A stretch of 64,000 nucleotides of DNA from AP-15 sp963703855 (GTDB lineage: Bacteria; Pseudomonadota; Alphaproteobacteria; ATCC43930; CGMCC-115725), in contig CAVPFW010000006.1 of assembly GCA_963703855.1 (NCBI GenBank), forward strand, positions 1-64,000, in the 5' to 3' direction. The number at the start of each line of letters is the position of its first letter. Positions within the stretch are counted from its first letter, which is position 1. A program made the translations under genes and the position numbers. Positions 51,489 to 60,289 of this stretch are shown in pieces. The notes beneath the pieces were generated by a model, which was not told the origin of the DNA, searched no databases, and was given only the letters and a program-made list of their open reading frames with translations.

Positions 51489-52953
51489 GCCGTTTCGCAA
51501 CTATATGCGAAGGTTCAGTCTCGTAGAAAGTCTGGTCGATGTGTGGCGATATTCTCTGCACATCCTCAATGACGTGCCTCTACCGGCTGATTATGCCATT
51601 GGCAAACCCCCTTTCGAGCCAATTAAGCGCAACGTATGGCCTTGGGAATTAGAAATCCTGGCGCGGGAAATCGTTCTGAACGCAACTACGAAGGGGGATC
51701 GCAGCCTTCGACGCTGGAACGATCTCGCGGGAGCGATCAACCACATAAAACGCCTAGATAATGAAGCTTACACGGCATTTGGCGATCAGCGAGACGTGCT
51801 GCTTGAGATGCATAGGATCGTCCATCGTCAGTTCCCATGGCAAATCAGGATCGGCGTAAACCCACTGATGCGCGCCTTCAGAATTTTCGGGGGCGGGGCA
51901 GTAGAGGCAATTGTTATCCGCGAATTCGGATTGACGATGCGCCAAGTGCTGTTGATCGGGATCGCAATGACCGGTCATTTTCAGAAATCCGCAGTTATGT
52001 CGAATTATGACTGTAGCGAATTAGGCATACCACAGGATTCAGCGCGCGCCCTCTTTGCACGTATTACATCTAAATTAGATATATTAAGAGCCTTGACTGT
52101 TAAGCAGCAATCTTACGGACCCGATTGGTCCTATTCTTGGAATCCGCTTGAAGCTACTCCTCTTGTTAGTTTTGACCAAAATCACCCCGAACGGGTGATT
52201 TGTCCAATTCCATTCTATTTACTACGACGAGTTTCTACGGGAATATTCTATGATCTCGTGAATACGCCAGATTTCGACAATGCTTTCGGTAAGTCGTTCG
52301 AGATCTATGTGGGCGAGGTTATTGAGTTCACTTGCAAACCGCCTCGTTTCGCCATCATGCCCGAGGAGTCCTACTATATTGGCTCCAAGAAATTCCACGG
52401 GGTCGATTGGGTCCTCTCCGATGACACCGGCCATTTGTTCATCGAGGCGAAAACTAAACGCCTCACTTTGGGAGCCAAAATACGATCGGTCAACGATGAC
52501 CTTGACCGAGACCTAGTGACAATGGCGACCGCCATCGTTCAGCACTATCAGAACATACTACGAGCACTGGACGGAAAAACGCGATGGAAGCCCGATGGAT
52601 TGCCCATCTATCCACTAATTTTGACTCTGGAAGATTGGTTCATTTTCAGCCCAACAGTCGTAAATATTCTCAACAATCAAGTGGGTCGATTGCTCCATGA
52701 GCGAGACGTTTCCAAGCAAGTGCTCACCGATATGCCGTTCACGATCGTATCTGCCCATGAGTTTGAGGCCGCAAGTCAAGTCATTGCTCAAGTCGGCGTC
52801 GATGCTCTCATGAGCAAGAAGACATCTTTAGAACAAAGAAGTTGGTCCCTCCTCCAATTCATGCGAGGTGATTTCGCTGGCGAGATGGAGCGCGTTAATT
52901 GGACGATATTCGAGGCCGACTGGAATCAATTATCACCTCCTGAGCGGCGATGA
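51466..52953 (+). CDS. PD-(D/E)XK nuclease-like protein in an AT-richer island (candidate defence gene)
   Basis: A 495-residue soluble protein of unrecognised family. The first ~250 residues are helical. From ~272 there is a PD-(D/E)XK-like core: FGKSFEIYVGEVIE (Glu279 on the first helix), FHGVDWVLSDD (Asp314), then HLFIEAKTKRL (Glu327-x-Lys329) with the usual spacing and hydrophobic strands. Base use differs from neighbours: ATA, TTA and AGA codons and runs such as CTAAATTAGATATATTAAG, indicating recent acquisition. No methyltransferase or helicase is nearby, so a solitary effector or single-gene defence system is possible. The ribosome-binding site is weak. Confidence 0.8.
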   Translation: MGVYEDYKPFRNYMRRFSLVESLVDVWRYSLHILNDVPLPADYAIGKPPFEPIKRNVWPWELEILAREIVLNATTKGDRSLRRWNDLAGAINHIKRLDNEAYTAFGDQRDVLLEMHRIVHRQFPWQIRIGVNPLMRAFRIFGGGAVEAIVIREFGLTMRQVLLIGIAMTGHFQKSAVMSNYDCSELGIPQDSARALFARITSKLDILRALTVKQQSYGPDWSYSWNPLEATPLVSFDQNHPERVICPIPFYLLRRVSTGIFYDLVNTPDFDNAFGKSFEIYVGEVIEFTCKPPRFAIMPEESYYIGSKKFHGVDWVLSDDTGHLFIEAKTKRLTLGAKIRSVNDDLDRDLVTMATAIVQHYQNILRALDGKTRWKPDGLPIYPLILTLEDWFIFSPTVVNILNNQVGRLLHERDVSKQVLTDMPFTIVSAHEFEAASQVIAQVGVDALMSKKTSLEQRSWSLLQFMRGDFAGEMERVNWTIFEADWNQLSPPERR

Positions 52954-53156
52954 TTGAGCTCTCAAGGCCATTCCGCCCAAGGGCAGCTAAGGACAGCTTT
53001 GGGGGGATAACCCGCCCTCCTTGTCGAGTGACCCGAGCGCCCGTTAAGGGACACGGAGCTGACATTCAAACCGAAGCCATTACCCGATGGCCGGCGGCTT
53101 GGTCGGCTGCTGCGGTCGGTGCTAGGCTGCTCCCATGATCGACGAGGAGAGGGAGC

Positions 53157-54354
53157 ATGAGCCAGGCGCTGGCGGGGGTTCGCATCATCGACATGACGCA
53201 CAACCAGGCGGGGCCGGCTTGCGCTCAGATCCTGGGGTTTCTCGGGGCCGACGTGATCAAGCTCGAGGAGCCCCGGGGCGGCGACGTGGCGCGGCGCAAC
53301 ATGCGCGACCGGCCGGACACGGACAGCCTCTTTTTCCTCTTGTTCAACGCCAACAAGCGCAGCCTGACCCTGAATTTGAAGACCGGGCGCGGCAAGGAAC
53401 TGTTTCGGCAGCTGATCGGCAAATCGGACGTACTGCTCGAAAATTTCGGGCCCGGGGCGCTCGACCGGCTGGGCTTCGGCTTTGACGCGCTCTCGCAGAT
53501 CAACCCGCGGCTGATCTACGCGACGATCAAGGGCTTCGGCACCTACGGCCCCTATCGCGATTACAAAAGCTACGAGCCGATCGCCCAGGCGATGGGCGGG
53601 GCGATGAGCATCACCGGCTTTCCCGAGAACCCGCCGACCTTCGTCGTGCCGGCGATCGGCGATTCCGGCACCGGCATGCACATGGCGATCGGCATCCTCG
53701 CCGCGTTGCAGCAGCGCCATGCGACCGGCCGCGGCCAGCATGTCGAGGTGTCGATGCAGGACGCGGTGGTCAACCTGATCCGGGTCAGCCTGCGCGACCA
53801 CCAGCGCTTTGGCGCGGCGATGCCCAGGCGCGGCAACCAGATGGGCCGCGGCGTGCCGAGCACGACCTATCCGTGCGCGCCGGGGGGCCCCAACGACTAT
53901 GTCTTCATCACCGCGCAGCAGCAGATGTGGCCGGCCTTCACCGAAGCGATCGGCCGGCCCGAGCTGGCCCGCGACCCGCGCTTTGCGAGCGAGGACGCGC
54001 GCTGGGAGAACCGCGACGCCTTGACCGCGATCATCACGGAGTGGACCCGCGGCCGCTCGAAGCACGAGGCCATGCGCGTGTTGGGTGCCGCCGGGGTGCC
54101 GTGCGGCGCCTGCCAGGACACCGGCGAGGTCTTGGCCGACCCGCATCTGAAGGCGCGCGAGATGATCGTCGATGTCGATTATCCGACCCGCGGCACCTAC
54201 CAGACCGTGGGCTGCCCGGTCAAGCTGTCGGACTCGCCGGCCGAAATCAGCCGCCCGCCATTGCTCGGCGAGCACACCGGCGCATCTGTTGGGCGAGCTG
54301 TGCGGCGTCGATCCCGACGAGGTAAAGCGCCTGCGCGAGGACGGCGTCGTCTGA
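53157..54354 (+). CDS. frc: CaiB/BaiF CoA-transferase, formyl-CoA:oxalate CoA-transferase-like (3' frame break)
   Basis: A family III CoA-transferase starting MSQALAGVRIIDMTHNQAGPACAQILGFLGADVIKLEEP. It has the FGPGALDRLGFGFDAL block; the catalytic Asp is expected in the GDSGTGMHMAIGILAALQQRHATGRGQHVEVSMQDAVVNLIR region. The sequence is close to formyl-CoA transferases. At GG 54279-54280 one extra base throws the end out of frame: corrected, it reads LLGEHTAHLLGELCGVDPDEVKRLREDGVV with TGA at 54354. Uncorrected, the frame runs to 54455. No oxalyl-CoA decarboxylase is nearby. The ribosome-binding site is AGGAGAGGG. Confidence 0.88.
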
Positions 54355-54477
54355 TCGCGCGGCTCATCATAAAACCGCCAAATCGACCGGGTGCAAAGGG
54401 AGTCCGCGGGTCGAAGGCGGTGCGGACCGTCGCCGCCCAGGCCGGGAGGGCGTAAGCAACGACGGCCCGAACTGCTC

Positions 54478-54870
54478 TCAGCCGGAGGCCTCGATCCGCG
54501 CCATGTCGTCGTCGCTGAAGCCGAAATGATGGCCGATCTCGTGGATCAGCACATGGCGCACCAGGTGTGCCAGGTCCTCGCCGGTCTCGCACCAATAGTC
54601 GAGGATCGGGCGCCGGTAGAGGAAGATCATGTCGAGGTTGGGCCGCGGGTCGCTGACGCTCTTGTGCGGCAGGGCGACCCCGCGGTAGAGGCCGAGGATG
54701 TCGAACGGGCTGTCGAGATCCATCGCCGCTTCGGTCTCCTCGTCGGGAAACTCCTCGACCCGGATCACCACCGCGCCCAAATGGCGCTTGAGCCGGCGCG
54801 GGATCGTGCCCAGCGCCCGGTTCGCCAATTCTTCGATATCGGTCAGGGACGGCGCCGTGCGCGGGGTCAT
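54478..54870 (-). CDS. Metallopeptidase family protein (zincin, HExxH)
   Basis: A 130-residue protein with the minimal zincin motif HEIGHHFGFSDDDM near the C-terminus (HExxH plus a downstream Asp as likely third ligand). Upstream are the family blocks VVIRVEEFPDEE, DILGLYRGVALPHKSV and DMIFLYRRPILDYW. These small actinobacterial/alphaproteobacterial zincins have no known substrate. Start 54870 (MTPRTAPSLTDIEELANRAL) gives the usual length. It is divergent from the pterin dehydratase gene 73 bp away. Confidence 0.9.
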   Translation of the reverse strand: MTPRTAPSLTDIEELANRALGTIPRRLKRHLGAVVIRVEEFPDEETEAAMDLDSPFDILGLYRGVALPHKSVSDPRPNLDMIFLYRRPILDYWCETGEDLAHLVRHVLIHEIGHHFGFSDDDMARIEASG

Positions 54871-54943
54871 CGGGTCACCGCGCGCTTGACCTCGGGCATC
54901 CCATCGCGCACTTCCCTGCGGGACGACGAGGATGGAGAGTGAC

Positions 54944-55261
54944 ATGGTCGAAAAGCTGGTCGGCGCCGCGCGCCACGCCGCACTTCACGAGCTCCATGGC
55001 TGGGCCGAGGTCGCCGACCGCGACGCGATCCGCAAGAGCTATCATTTCGGCGACTTCTCCGAGGCCTGGGGCTTTGCCACGCGAATAGCGCTCCTGGCCG
55101 AAAAGATGGATCACCACCCCGAGCTGTTCAACGTCTACAACCGGGTCGAGATCGTGCTGTCGACCCACGATGTCGAGGGGCTCAGCGAGCGCGACATCAG
55201 GCTTGCCCGGGCGATCGACGAGATCGCCCCGGAGCGGGATCGCCGCCCGCCCCTGCCCTGA
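54944..55261 (+). CDS. phhB: 4a-hydroxytetrahydrobiopterin dehydratase (pterin-4-alpha-carbinolamine dehydratase)
   Basis: A 105-residue PCD/DCoH protein. Key residues are in the DHHPELFNVYNRVEIVLSTHDVEGLSERDIRLARAID block (tandem His, a third His in STHD). The preceding SYHFGDFSEAWGFATRIALLAEKM completes the family pattern. It would recycle the pterin cofactor of aromatic amino acid hydroxylases, though no phenylalanine hydroxylase is nearby. The ATG at 54944 follows GGAG by 6 nt; an ATG at 54932 would add four residues. Its 3' end overlaps the EamA gene on the other strand by 65 nt. Confidence 0.93.
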   Translation: MVEKLVGAARHAALHELHGWAEVADRDAIRKSYHFGDFSEAWGFATRIALLAEKMDHHPELFNVYNRVEIVLSTHDVEGLSERDIRLARAIDEIAPERDRRPPLP

Positions 55262-56249
55262 CCGCCATCTCGACCGCGCCCCGCGGCGGCGCGGCCGGCG
55301 CGCCGGCGGGCTCACCTTCCTCGGGGTGCGGCGCCTGCCGGGCCGCCAGCGCCGCGCGGTTGAGCCGCGACAGCTGCGCCTCGCGATAGGCGATGTACAA
55401 GGTCGAGCCGACGATGATCAGCGCACCCGAGAGGGTGTATCGGTCGGGCAGCTCGGCGAACGCGAAGTAGCCGATGACCCCGGCGAACAGCAGCCGACTG
55501 TAGTCGATCGGCGCCACCGCGGTCAGCTCGCCGATCGCATAGGCGCGCACCTGAAAAAACTGACCGATCGCGCCCAGGCTGCCGACGAGGGCGAGCAGCC
55601 AGAGCTCGTCCGGGGACAGCGGGCGCCACACGAGCCAGGCCGGGACCGCGGTCAGGACCGACGAAAACAGGCCGAAATAGACCAGGACGGTCAACGCCAA
55701 CTCGGTCGCCGACAGGCGTTTGATCAAGGTCGTCGACAGCGCCGCCAGAAAGGCTCCGAACAGCCCGACCAGGGCGGCTTCGTCGATCGCTCCGCGGTCG
55801 GGCCGGACCATGACGACGACCCCGATAAATCCGGCTAGGGTGGCCAAGCCGCGCCGCCAGCGCACCGTTTCGCCGAGCAGGAAGATCGCGGTCAGGATCA
55901 TGAACAGCGGGGCGGTAAAGCTGATCGCGGTCGAATCGGTCAGCGGCAGCCGGGTCGTCGCGTAGAAGCCGGCGACCATCGCCCCGACGCCGACCGCGCC
56001 GCGCAGAAAATGGCCCCAGGGATGGATCGTGCGGAAAGCATGGCGGCCCTTTTCCAGCAGGACGAAAGGCAGGATCGCCAAAAACCCGAACAGGCAGCGA
56101 AAAAACGCGATCTGGAAGCTGTCGAGACGCTGACCCAGCAGCTTGACCAATGCGCCCATGATCGAGAACAGCAGCGAGCCGCCGGCCATCAGCATCGCCG
56201 CGCGGGCGGCCGGCGACAGGCGCCCCCAGAATTCGCGGGCGAAGCTCAT
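55197..56249 (-). CDS. EamA/DMT-family transporter
   Basis: A 350-residue membrane protein with ten predicted helices in two EamA repeats, each beginning near AMLMAGGSLLFSIMGALVKLL and ALVGLFGAFLAALSTTLIKRL. Pro/Gly-rich motifs TDSTAISFTAPLFMILTAIFLLGE and APIDYSRLLFAGVIGYFAFAELPD mark helices 4 and 9. It would export or import a small metabolite; the substrate is unknown. The last ~50 residues are Pro/Ala/Arg-rich and lie opposite the end of phhB, so a shorter protein is possible. Confidence 0.9.
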   Translation of the reverse strand: MSFAREFWGRLSPAARAAMLMAGGSLLFSIMGALVKLLGQRLDSFQIAFFRCLFGFLAILPFVLLEKGRHAFRTIHPWGHFLRGAVGVGAMVAGFYATTRLPLTDSTAISFTAPLFMILTAIFLLGETVRWRRGLATLAGFIGVVVMVRPDRGAIDEAALVGLFGAFLAALSTTLIKRLSATELALTVLVYFGLFSSVLTAVPAWLVWRPLSPDELWLLALVGSLGAIGQFFQVRAYAIGELTAVAPIDYSRLLFAGVIGYFAFAELPDRYTLSGALIIVGSTLYIAYREAQLSRLNRAALAARQAPHPEEGEPAGAPAAPPRGAVEMAVRAGAGGDPAPGRSRRSPGQA

Positions 56250-56401
56250 CGCCGGGGTGTCATCGAAGCAATCCGCCGAGCCATCCCCGAGCCGCGATGG
56301 GGCGGCGTCGGCCGGGCACGATCAGTGCGCAAATCCGGCGCGGCATCGGCGCGCGGTCGCCGCGGCGCCGGACGGACCGCGCAAATGCCCGCCGGCGACG
56401 A

Positions 56402-56944
56402 TCAATGCAGCGGGACCGTAAAGACGATCGTGGCCATTTCCTCGCCCGGATTCACCTTGCCGATCCCGGCATTCGACATGTGATAAAAGGCGACCCCAAG
56501 GCGGCGTAGATTGGCGAAGCGATAGTCGAGCTCGGCGCCGGATCGGAACTCCCACCAGGATCCCAGATTGATGCCGGTCCCGGGGGTGTAATATCCGGCG
56601 GCGACGTTCGGGTTCAGGATCCAGTTGTCGAAGAAGTGAACGTCAAAGCCGAACCCGAAATAGCCGTAAAAGCCGCCTTTGCCGGTCCCGGACGCGCCGA
56701 CGAACGGCGAGAGCACCCACAGCACGTCGCCGAAGCGGTATTCGCTCCACAACAGCCCCGCGGTGCCGTGGCCCGGCTTTTTCTTGTCGGGCAGCACGTC
56801 GAACGCGCCGCCGCCGAGCGCGATGCGCGGCGGATCGTCGGGCGAGCCCAACGTGACCTGCGCGGCGGCCGGCCGTGCGGCCAAGACCGCGAAGGTCAGC
56901 AGTGCGGCTGTCGCGGCGTGGCCGGCGGCTCTTCGTATGCTCAA
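56402..56944 (-). CDS. Acyloxyacyl hydrolase / lipid A 3-O-deacylase, PagL-like
   Basis: A 180-residue outer-membrane beta-barrel. A Sec signal peptide ends ARPAAAQ. Aromatic-rich strands follow (YGYFGFGFDVHFFDNWILNPNVAAGYYTPG), and the active-site segment FYHMSNAGIGKVNPGEE contains the His-x-Ser of PagL enzymes, which remove the 3-O acyl chain from lipid A. The start is a TTG at 56944 after a good AGGAGAACGA site; the ATG at 57133 would place the signal peptide 60 residues inside. It is downstream of, and on the same strand as, the duplicated outer-membrane protein. Confidence 0.86.
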   Translation of the reverse strand: MSIRRAAGHAATAALLTFAVLAARPAAAQVTLGSPDDPPRIALGGGAFDVLPDKKKPGHGTAGLLWSEYRFGDVLWVLSPFVGASGTGKGGFYGYFGFGFDVHFFDNWILNPNVAAGYYTPGTGINLGSWWEFRSGAELDYRFANLRRLGVAFYHMSNAGIGKVNPGEEMATIVFTVPLH

Positions 56945-57044
56945 ATCGTTCTCCTGCTGGCTGCCCCAAGGTCCGCGGCGGAGCCTGGTTCGCGGCGCTG
57001 AACCATGCCCGACAACCGAACCGAAGTCGAATGGCGCCGCCCCC

Positions 57045-58877
57045 TCAGGGCGAGAGCCGGGTAAAGCCGCTGGGGCCGAATTGGAGACGCACGGCGCCGT
57101 AGACGACGTTGCGGGTGGCAGCGGCCTCGACATCGGCGGTCAAATTGTCGCCGACCCGGAACTCGAGGTTCTGCCAATTGCGGAAAGGACGAATCGCCCA
57201 CCCGGCATCGGTCTCGAACAGGCGCAGCGCCGAGGTCTGCCGAGCGGTCGCCTGCATGTCGGCGTAAACATAAGATTCGAACCACGGGATCGGCAGGTCT
57301 CGCGCCAGATAGGCGTGGGCGAAGGGTCCGGGCCTGAAGCTCGCGCCGTTGCCGCCGACCAGATCCTCGGTCGGGAGGTAGCCGACGCCGATATAGCTCG
57401 AACGCCCGACATCATAGGGGTCGGCCGTGGAAAAGTAGTACCGGCCTTCGGCCCTGACCCCTTGCTTGCCGCCGGCCGGCTCGGTCAGCGAGATGCCCCG
57501 GTTGAGGTTGTTCAGGGCATAGACCGATCCGCGCAGCTCGAACGAATCGAAAAAGTTCCAGGCCAGGCCCAGCTCCGAATCCATCTCCCGCTTGCTGAAA
57601 TCGAAGGAGCCCTGGTTGGTGTTGGTGATGCCCGCGCCCGAATGCTGCCCCCAGAAGGTGCCGTCCCAAAACACATACAGCTCCTTCTTCGGCATCAGGC
57701 CGAGGTTCAGCTCGCTGGTGATGGCGAAGATCGGGGTGAACGGCACCCCGTTCGGGCCCATGTGGCTGCCCGTTGCATAAACCGGGAGCCCGACGACGCC
57801 CCAGGCCTCCGGCCAGGACCACGATCCGAGGTCTCCGGCCGATGCGCCGCCCGCCCCTCCGCTCGGCTGGCCGGTGCCAAAAGCGAGCCGAACCGCTCCA
57901 TAGACGAGGTTTTTCGTCATATGGGCCTGAAGGTCGTCGACCAGTTTGTCGCCGATGCGAAATTCAAGGCTCTGGCGATCGGCGAGCGGGCGGATGGCGA
58001 GGCCCATATCCAAATCCACCAGACGCGGCGTCGCCGCATCCTGGGCGGTCATCTGAGCGCCGCCGTAGAGATACGACCGAAACGGCGTCGGCAGGTCCGC
58101 GGTGGCGTATCCATGGACGAACAGCCCGGGCCGGAAGCTCTGGCCGTTGTTCCCGACCAGATCCTTTGTCGGGTAATAGCCGAGGCCGACGAAGGACAGC
58201 CGGCCGATGTCATAAGCGTCGACCGGATAATTGTAAGGCAGGCCGAAATAATAGCGGTTTTCGAGAGCGAGCCCGTCCTTGTAGCCGTTGGGGCTGGCGG
58301 GCGAGGTGCCGCGGTTGAGATTGTTGAGCGAGTAACCCCAAACCCGCAGCTCGAGGGAATCGAAGTAATTCCACGCCAACCCGAAATTGGCGTCCAGCTC
58401 GCGCTGGCTCTTGCCCGATGCGGTGGCCGCGGTGCGCTGCACCCAAAAGCCGTTCTGCAGGAAAAGGTAGAGCTGCTTGTCCGGCAACAGCCCGAAATTC
58501 AGATCGGAATCGAGCCCGACCAGCGGGTCGAAGGAAAATCCATTGGGGGCTTCGCGGCTGCCGGTCGCGTACCCGGTCACCCCGATTACCCCCCACGCGG
58601 CTGGACCGGCGGTCCCCGGAGGCAGGCAAGGCTCGCTCGGCGTCAACCCGTCCGCGCCCCCCACCGTCTGGGCCGGCGTCGCACATTCCACGGTCGGCGG
58701 AGCCGCGGGCGCAGGGCCCCCCGCCAGCGCCGGCGACTGCGCGGCGCCGGCCGATGCCATCGCCCACAACGCGAATTTGCCGAGCCCGCGGAGAGCGGTT
58801 CTGAGGCCGTTCGGCTCTGTCGCTGGAATCGGGCCGCACTCCCCGAGCGGTGGTGACCGTTGGATGTTGGCCCGCAT
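57045..58877 (-). CDS. Outer-membrane beta-barrel-like protein with internal duplication
   Basis: A 610-residue secreted protein. After a long N-terminus with a signal-like segment (FALWAMASAGAAQSPALAGG, ~35-54) and a Pro/Thr/Cys linker come two homologous halves. Half 1 (~95-340) starts AWGVIGVTGYATGS and half 2 (~355-610) AWGVVGLPVYATGS. Both contain AWNYFDS/AWNFFDS, LNNLNRG, YYPTKDLVG/YLPTEDLVG and closing ...NLVYGAVRL/...NVVYGAVRL, in aromatic-rich alternating strands. Function unknown; a pore or binding barrel. Start 58877 is chosen over 58922; no strong ribosome-binding site is seen for either. Confidence 0.8.
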   Translation of the reverse strand: MRANIQRSPPLGECGPIPATEPNGLRTALRGLGKFALWAMASAGAAQSPALAGGPAPAAPPTVECATPAQTVGGADGLTPSEPCLPPGTAGPAAWGVIGVTGYATGSREAPNGFSFDPLVGLDSDLNFGLLPDKQLYLFLQNGFWVQRTAATASGKSQRELDANFGLAWNYFDSLELRVWGYSLNNLNRGTSPASPNGYKDGLALENRYYFGLPYNYPVDAYDIGRLSFVGLGYYPTKDLVGNNGQSFRPGLFVHGYATADLPTPFRSYLYGGAQMTAQDAATPRLVDLDMGLAIRPLADRQSLEFRIGDKLVDDLQAHMTKNLVYGAVRLAFGTGQPSGGAGGASAGDLGSWSWPEAWGVVGLPVYATGSHMGPNGVPFTPIFAITSELNLGLMPKKELYVFWDGTFWGQHSGAGITNTNQGSFDFSKREMDSELGLAWNFFDSFELRGSVYALNNLNRGISLTEPAGGKQGVRAEGRYYFSTADPYDVGRSSYIGVGYLPTEDLVGGNGASFRPGPFAHAYLARDLPIPWFESYVYADMQATARQTSALRLFETDAGWAIRPFRNWQNLEFRVGDNLTADVEAAATRNVVYGAVRLQFGPSGFTRLSP

Positions 58878-59176
58878 TGCTGACACCCGCCTCACTCGAT
58901 CGCGTGATCGCGCACCGGCCATGGCAGCTCAGTCGGGTCTATAGTCTCGGATGGTCGATTTCGCGCAGACCGGCAGCGAGGCTGACGTTAGATGGCCGCC
59001 GGTATAATCGTTGAGCGGGAACAAGGCCAGCATGAAAGCAGTCGGACAAGCTGCGGCCAGATCGCTGACCCGCCGGTTCCAATCCGCCGCATTACCGGAG
59101 CCGGCCTCCAGGTTCGGCTCAGCGCGGACGACCGCGCTGCGCCGGAACCGACGGTGGGCGAATTTGCCGCCGTCCC
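58878..59176. other. Intergenic region between the duplicated barrel gene and pip
   Basis: About 300 bp of GC-rich sequence with only shadow reading frames. It must carry the promoter of the leftward barrel gene and the end of pip, but no convincing -35/-10 pair or terminator with a T-tract was found. Confidence 0.4.
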
Positions 59177-60136
59177 CTACCAGCGCGACCGCTGCTTCAT
59201 GCGCTCGGTCGCCATCACCAGTTGCTCGCGGATGCCGGGCTCCATCGCCGAGTGGCCGGCGTCGGGAACGATCACGTATTCCGCCTCGGGCCAGGCGCGG
59301 GCGAGCTCGTCGGCGCTGCCGACCGGGCATACCATGTCATAGCGCCCCTGCACGATGATCCCCGGCAGGCGGCGGATCGGCCCGATCCTGGCGATCAGGT
59401 CCCGCTCTCCGGCGAACAGGTGGCGGCTGAAAAAATGCGCCTCGATCCGCGCCAGCCCGAGGGCGAGCCGCTCCTCGCCGAAGGCCGCGACGGTTTCGGG
59501 GTTCGGCAGCAAGGTCGAGCAGGCGCCCTCGTAGGTGCCCCAAGCCCGCGCCGCCGGCATATGAACCGCCGGGTCGGGATCGAGCAGGCGCCGGTAATAG
59601 GCGGCGAGAATGTCGCCGCGTTCGCGCTCGGGCAGAAAACCCGAGAAGGCCCGCCAGACCTCGGGAAAAACCCGCCGGACGCCGTAGAGAAACCAGTCGA
59701 TCTCGTCGGCCCGGCACAAGAAAATCCCGCGCAGCACCAGCCCGGCGCAACGCCCCGGATGGGTCTCGGCATAATCGAGCGCCAGGGTCGAGCCCCAGGA
59801 GCCGCCGAAGACGAGACATTTCTCGATCCCGAGCTCGCTGCGCAGGCGCTCGATGTCGCGGACCAGATCGGAGGGCGAATTGTCGCGCGTCTCGCCGAGC
59901 GGGGTCGAGCGGCCGGCGCCGCGCTGATCGTAGATCACGATCCGCCAATGATCGGGATCGAAAAAGCGGCGATGGACCGCGGTAGCCCCCGCCCCCGGTC
60001 CGCCGTGCAGAAACAGCGCCGGCGCGCCACCGGGGTTCCCCGATTCCTCCCAATACATCGTGTGCCGCGCGTCGAGGCGCAGGGCGCCCGTCCGGTAGGG
60101 CTCGATCGGCGGATAGAGTTCGCGGCGGTTCGACAT
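59177..60136 (-). CDS. pip: Proline iminopeptidase
   Basis: A 319-residue alpha/beta hydrolase that removes N-terminal proline. The family signature HGGPGAGATAVHRRFFDPDHWRIVIYDQRGAGRS and the nucleophile elbow GGSWGSTLALDYAETHP (Ser ~112) are present. The catalytic Asp and His are expected in the QGRYDMVCPV and PDAGHSAMEP segments. Length and the MYWEESGNPGGAPALFLHGGPG opening are typical of S33 prolyl aminopeptidases. It starts at 60136; no operon partner is on the same strand nearby. Confidence 0.95.
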   Translation of the reverse strand: MSNRRELYPPIEPYRTGALRLDARHTMYWEESGNPGGAPALFLHGGPGAGATAVHRRFFDPDHWRIVIYDQRGAGRSTPLGETRDNSPSDLVRDIERLRSELGIEKCLVFGGSWGSTLALDYAETHPGRCAGLVLRGIFLCRADEIDWFLYGVRRVFPEVWRAFSGFLPERERGDILAAYYRRLLDPDPAVHMPAARAWGTYEGACSTLLPNPETVAAFGEERLALGLARIEAHFFSRHLFAGERDLIARIGPIRRLPGIIVQGRYDMVCPVGSADELARAWPEAEYVIVPDAGHSAMEPGIREQLVMATERMKQRSRW

Positions 60137-60289
60137 CGCTGCCGAGTGTAGGAGGCCGGGCGGCGATCACATAGCCCCTAAAGCGCGTCGCATCCCTGCA
60201 ATCAGATTGGCTTCGACCCGTGCCGGGCAGCCGCTCGCGGCAGGCGAACAGGCGCCGGCTTCATGCCCGGTCCGGACAGGCCGCGCGCA

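Noticed and set aside
51140..53002. Flanking inverted repeats marking a transposon around the nuclease gene
   Set aside because: The similarity between 51140-51156 and 52991-53002 is short and imperfect, and there is no transposase or target-site duplication.
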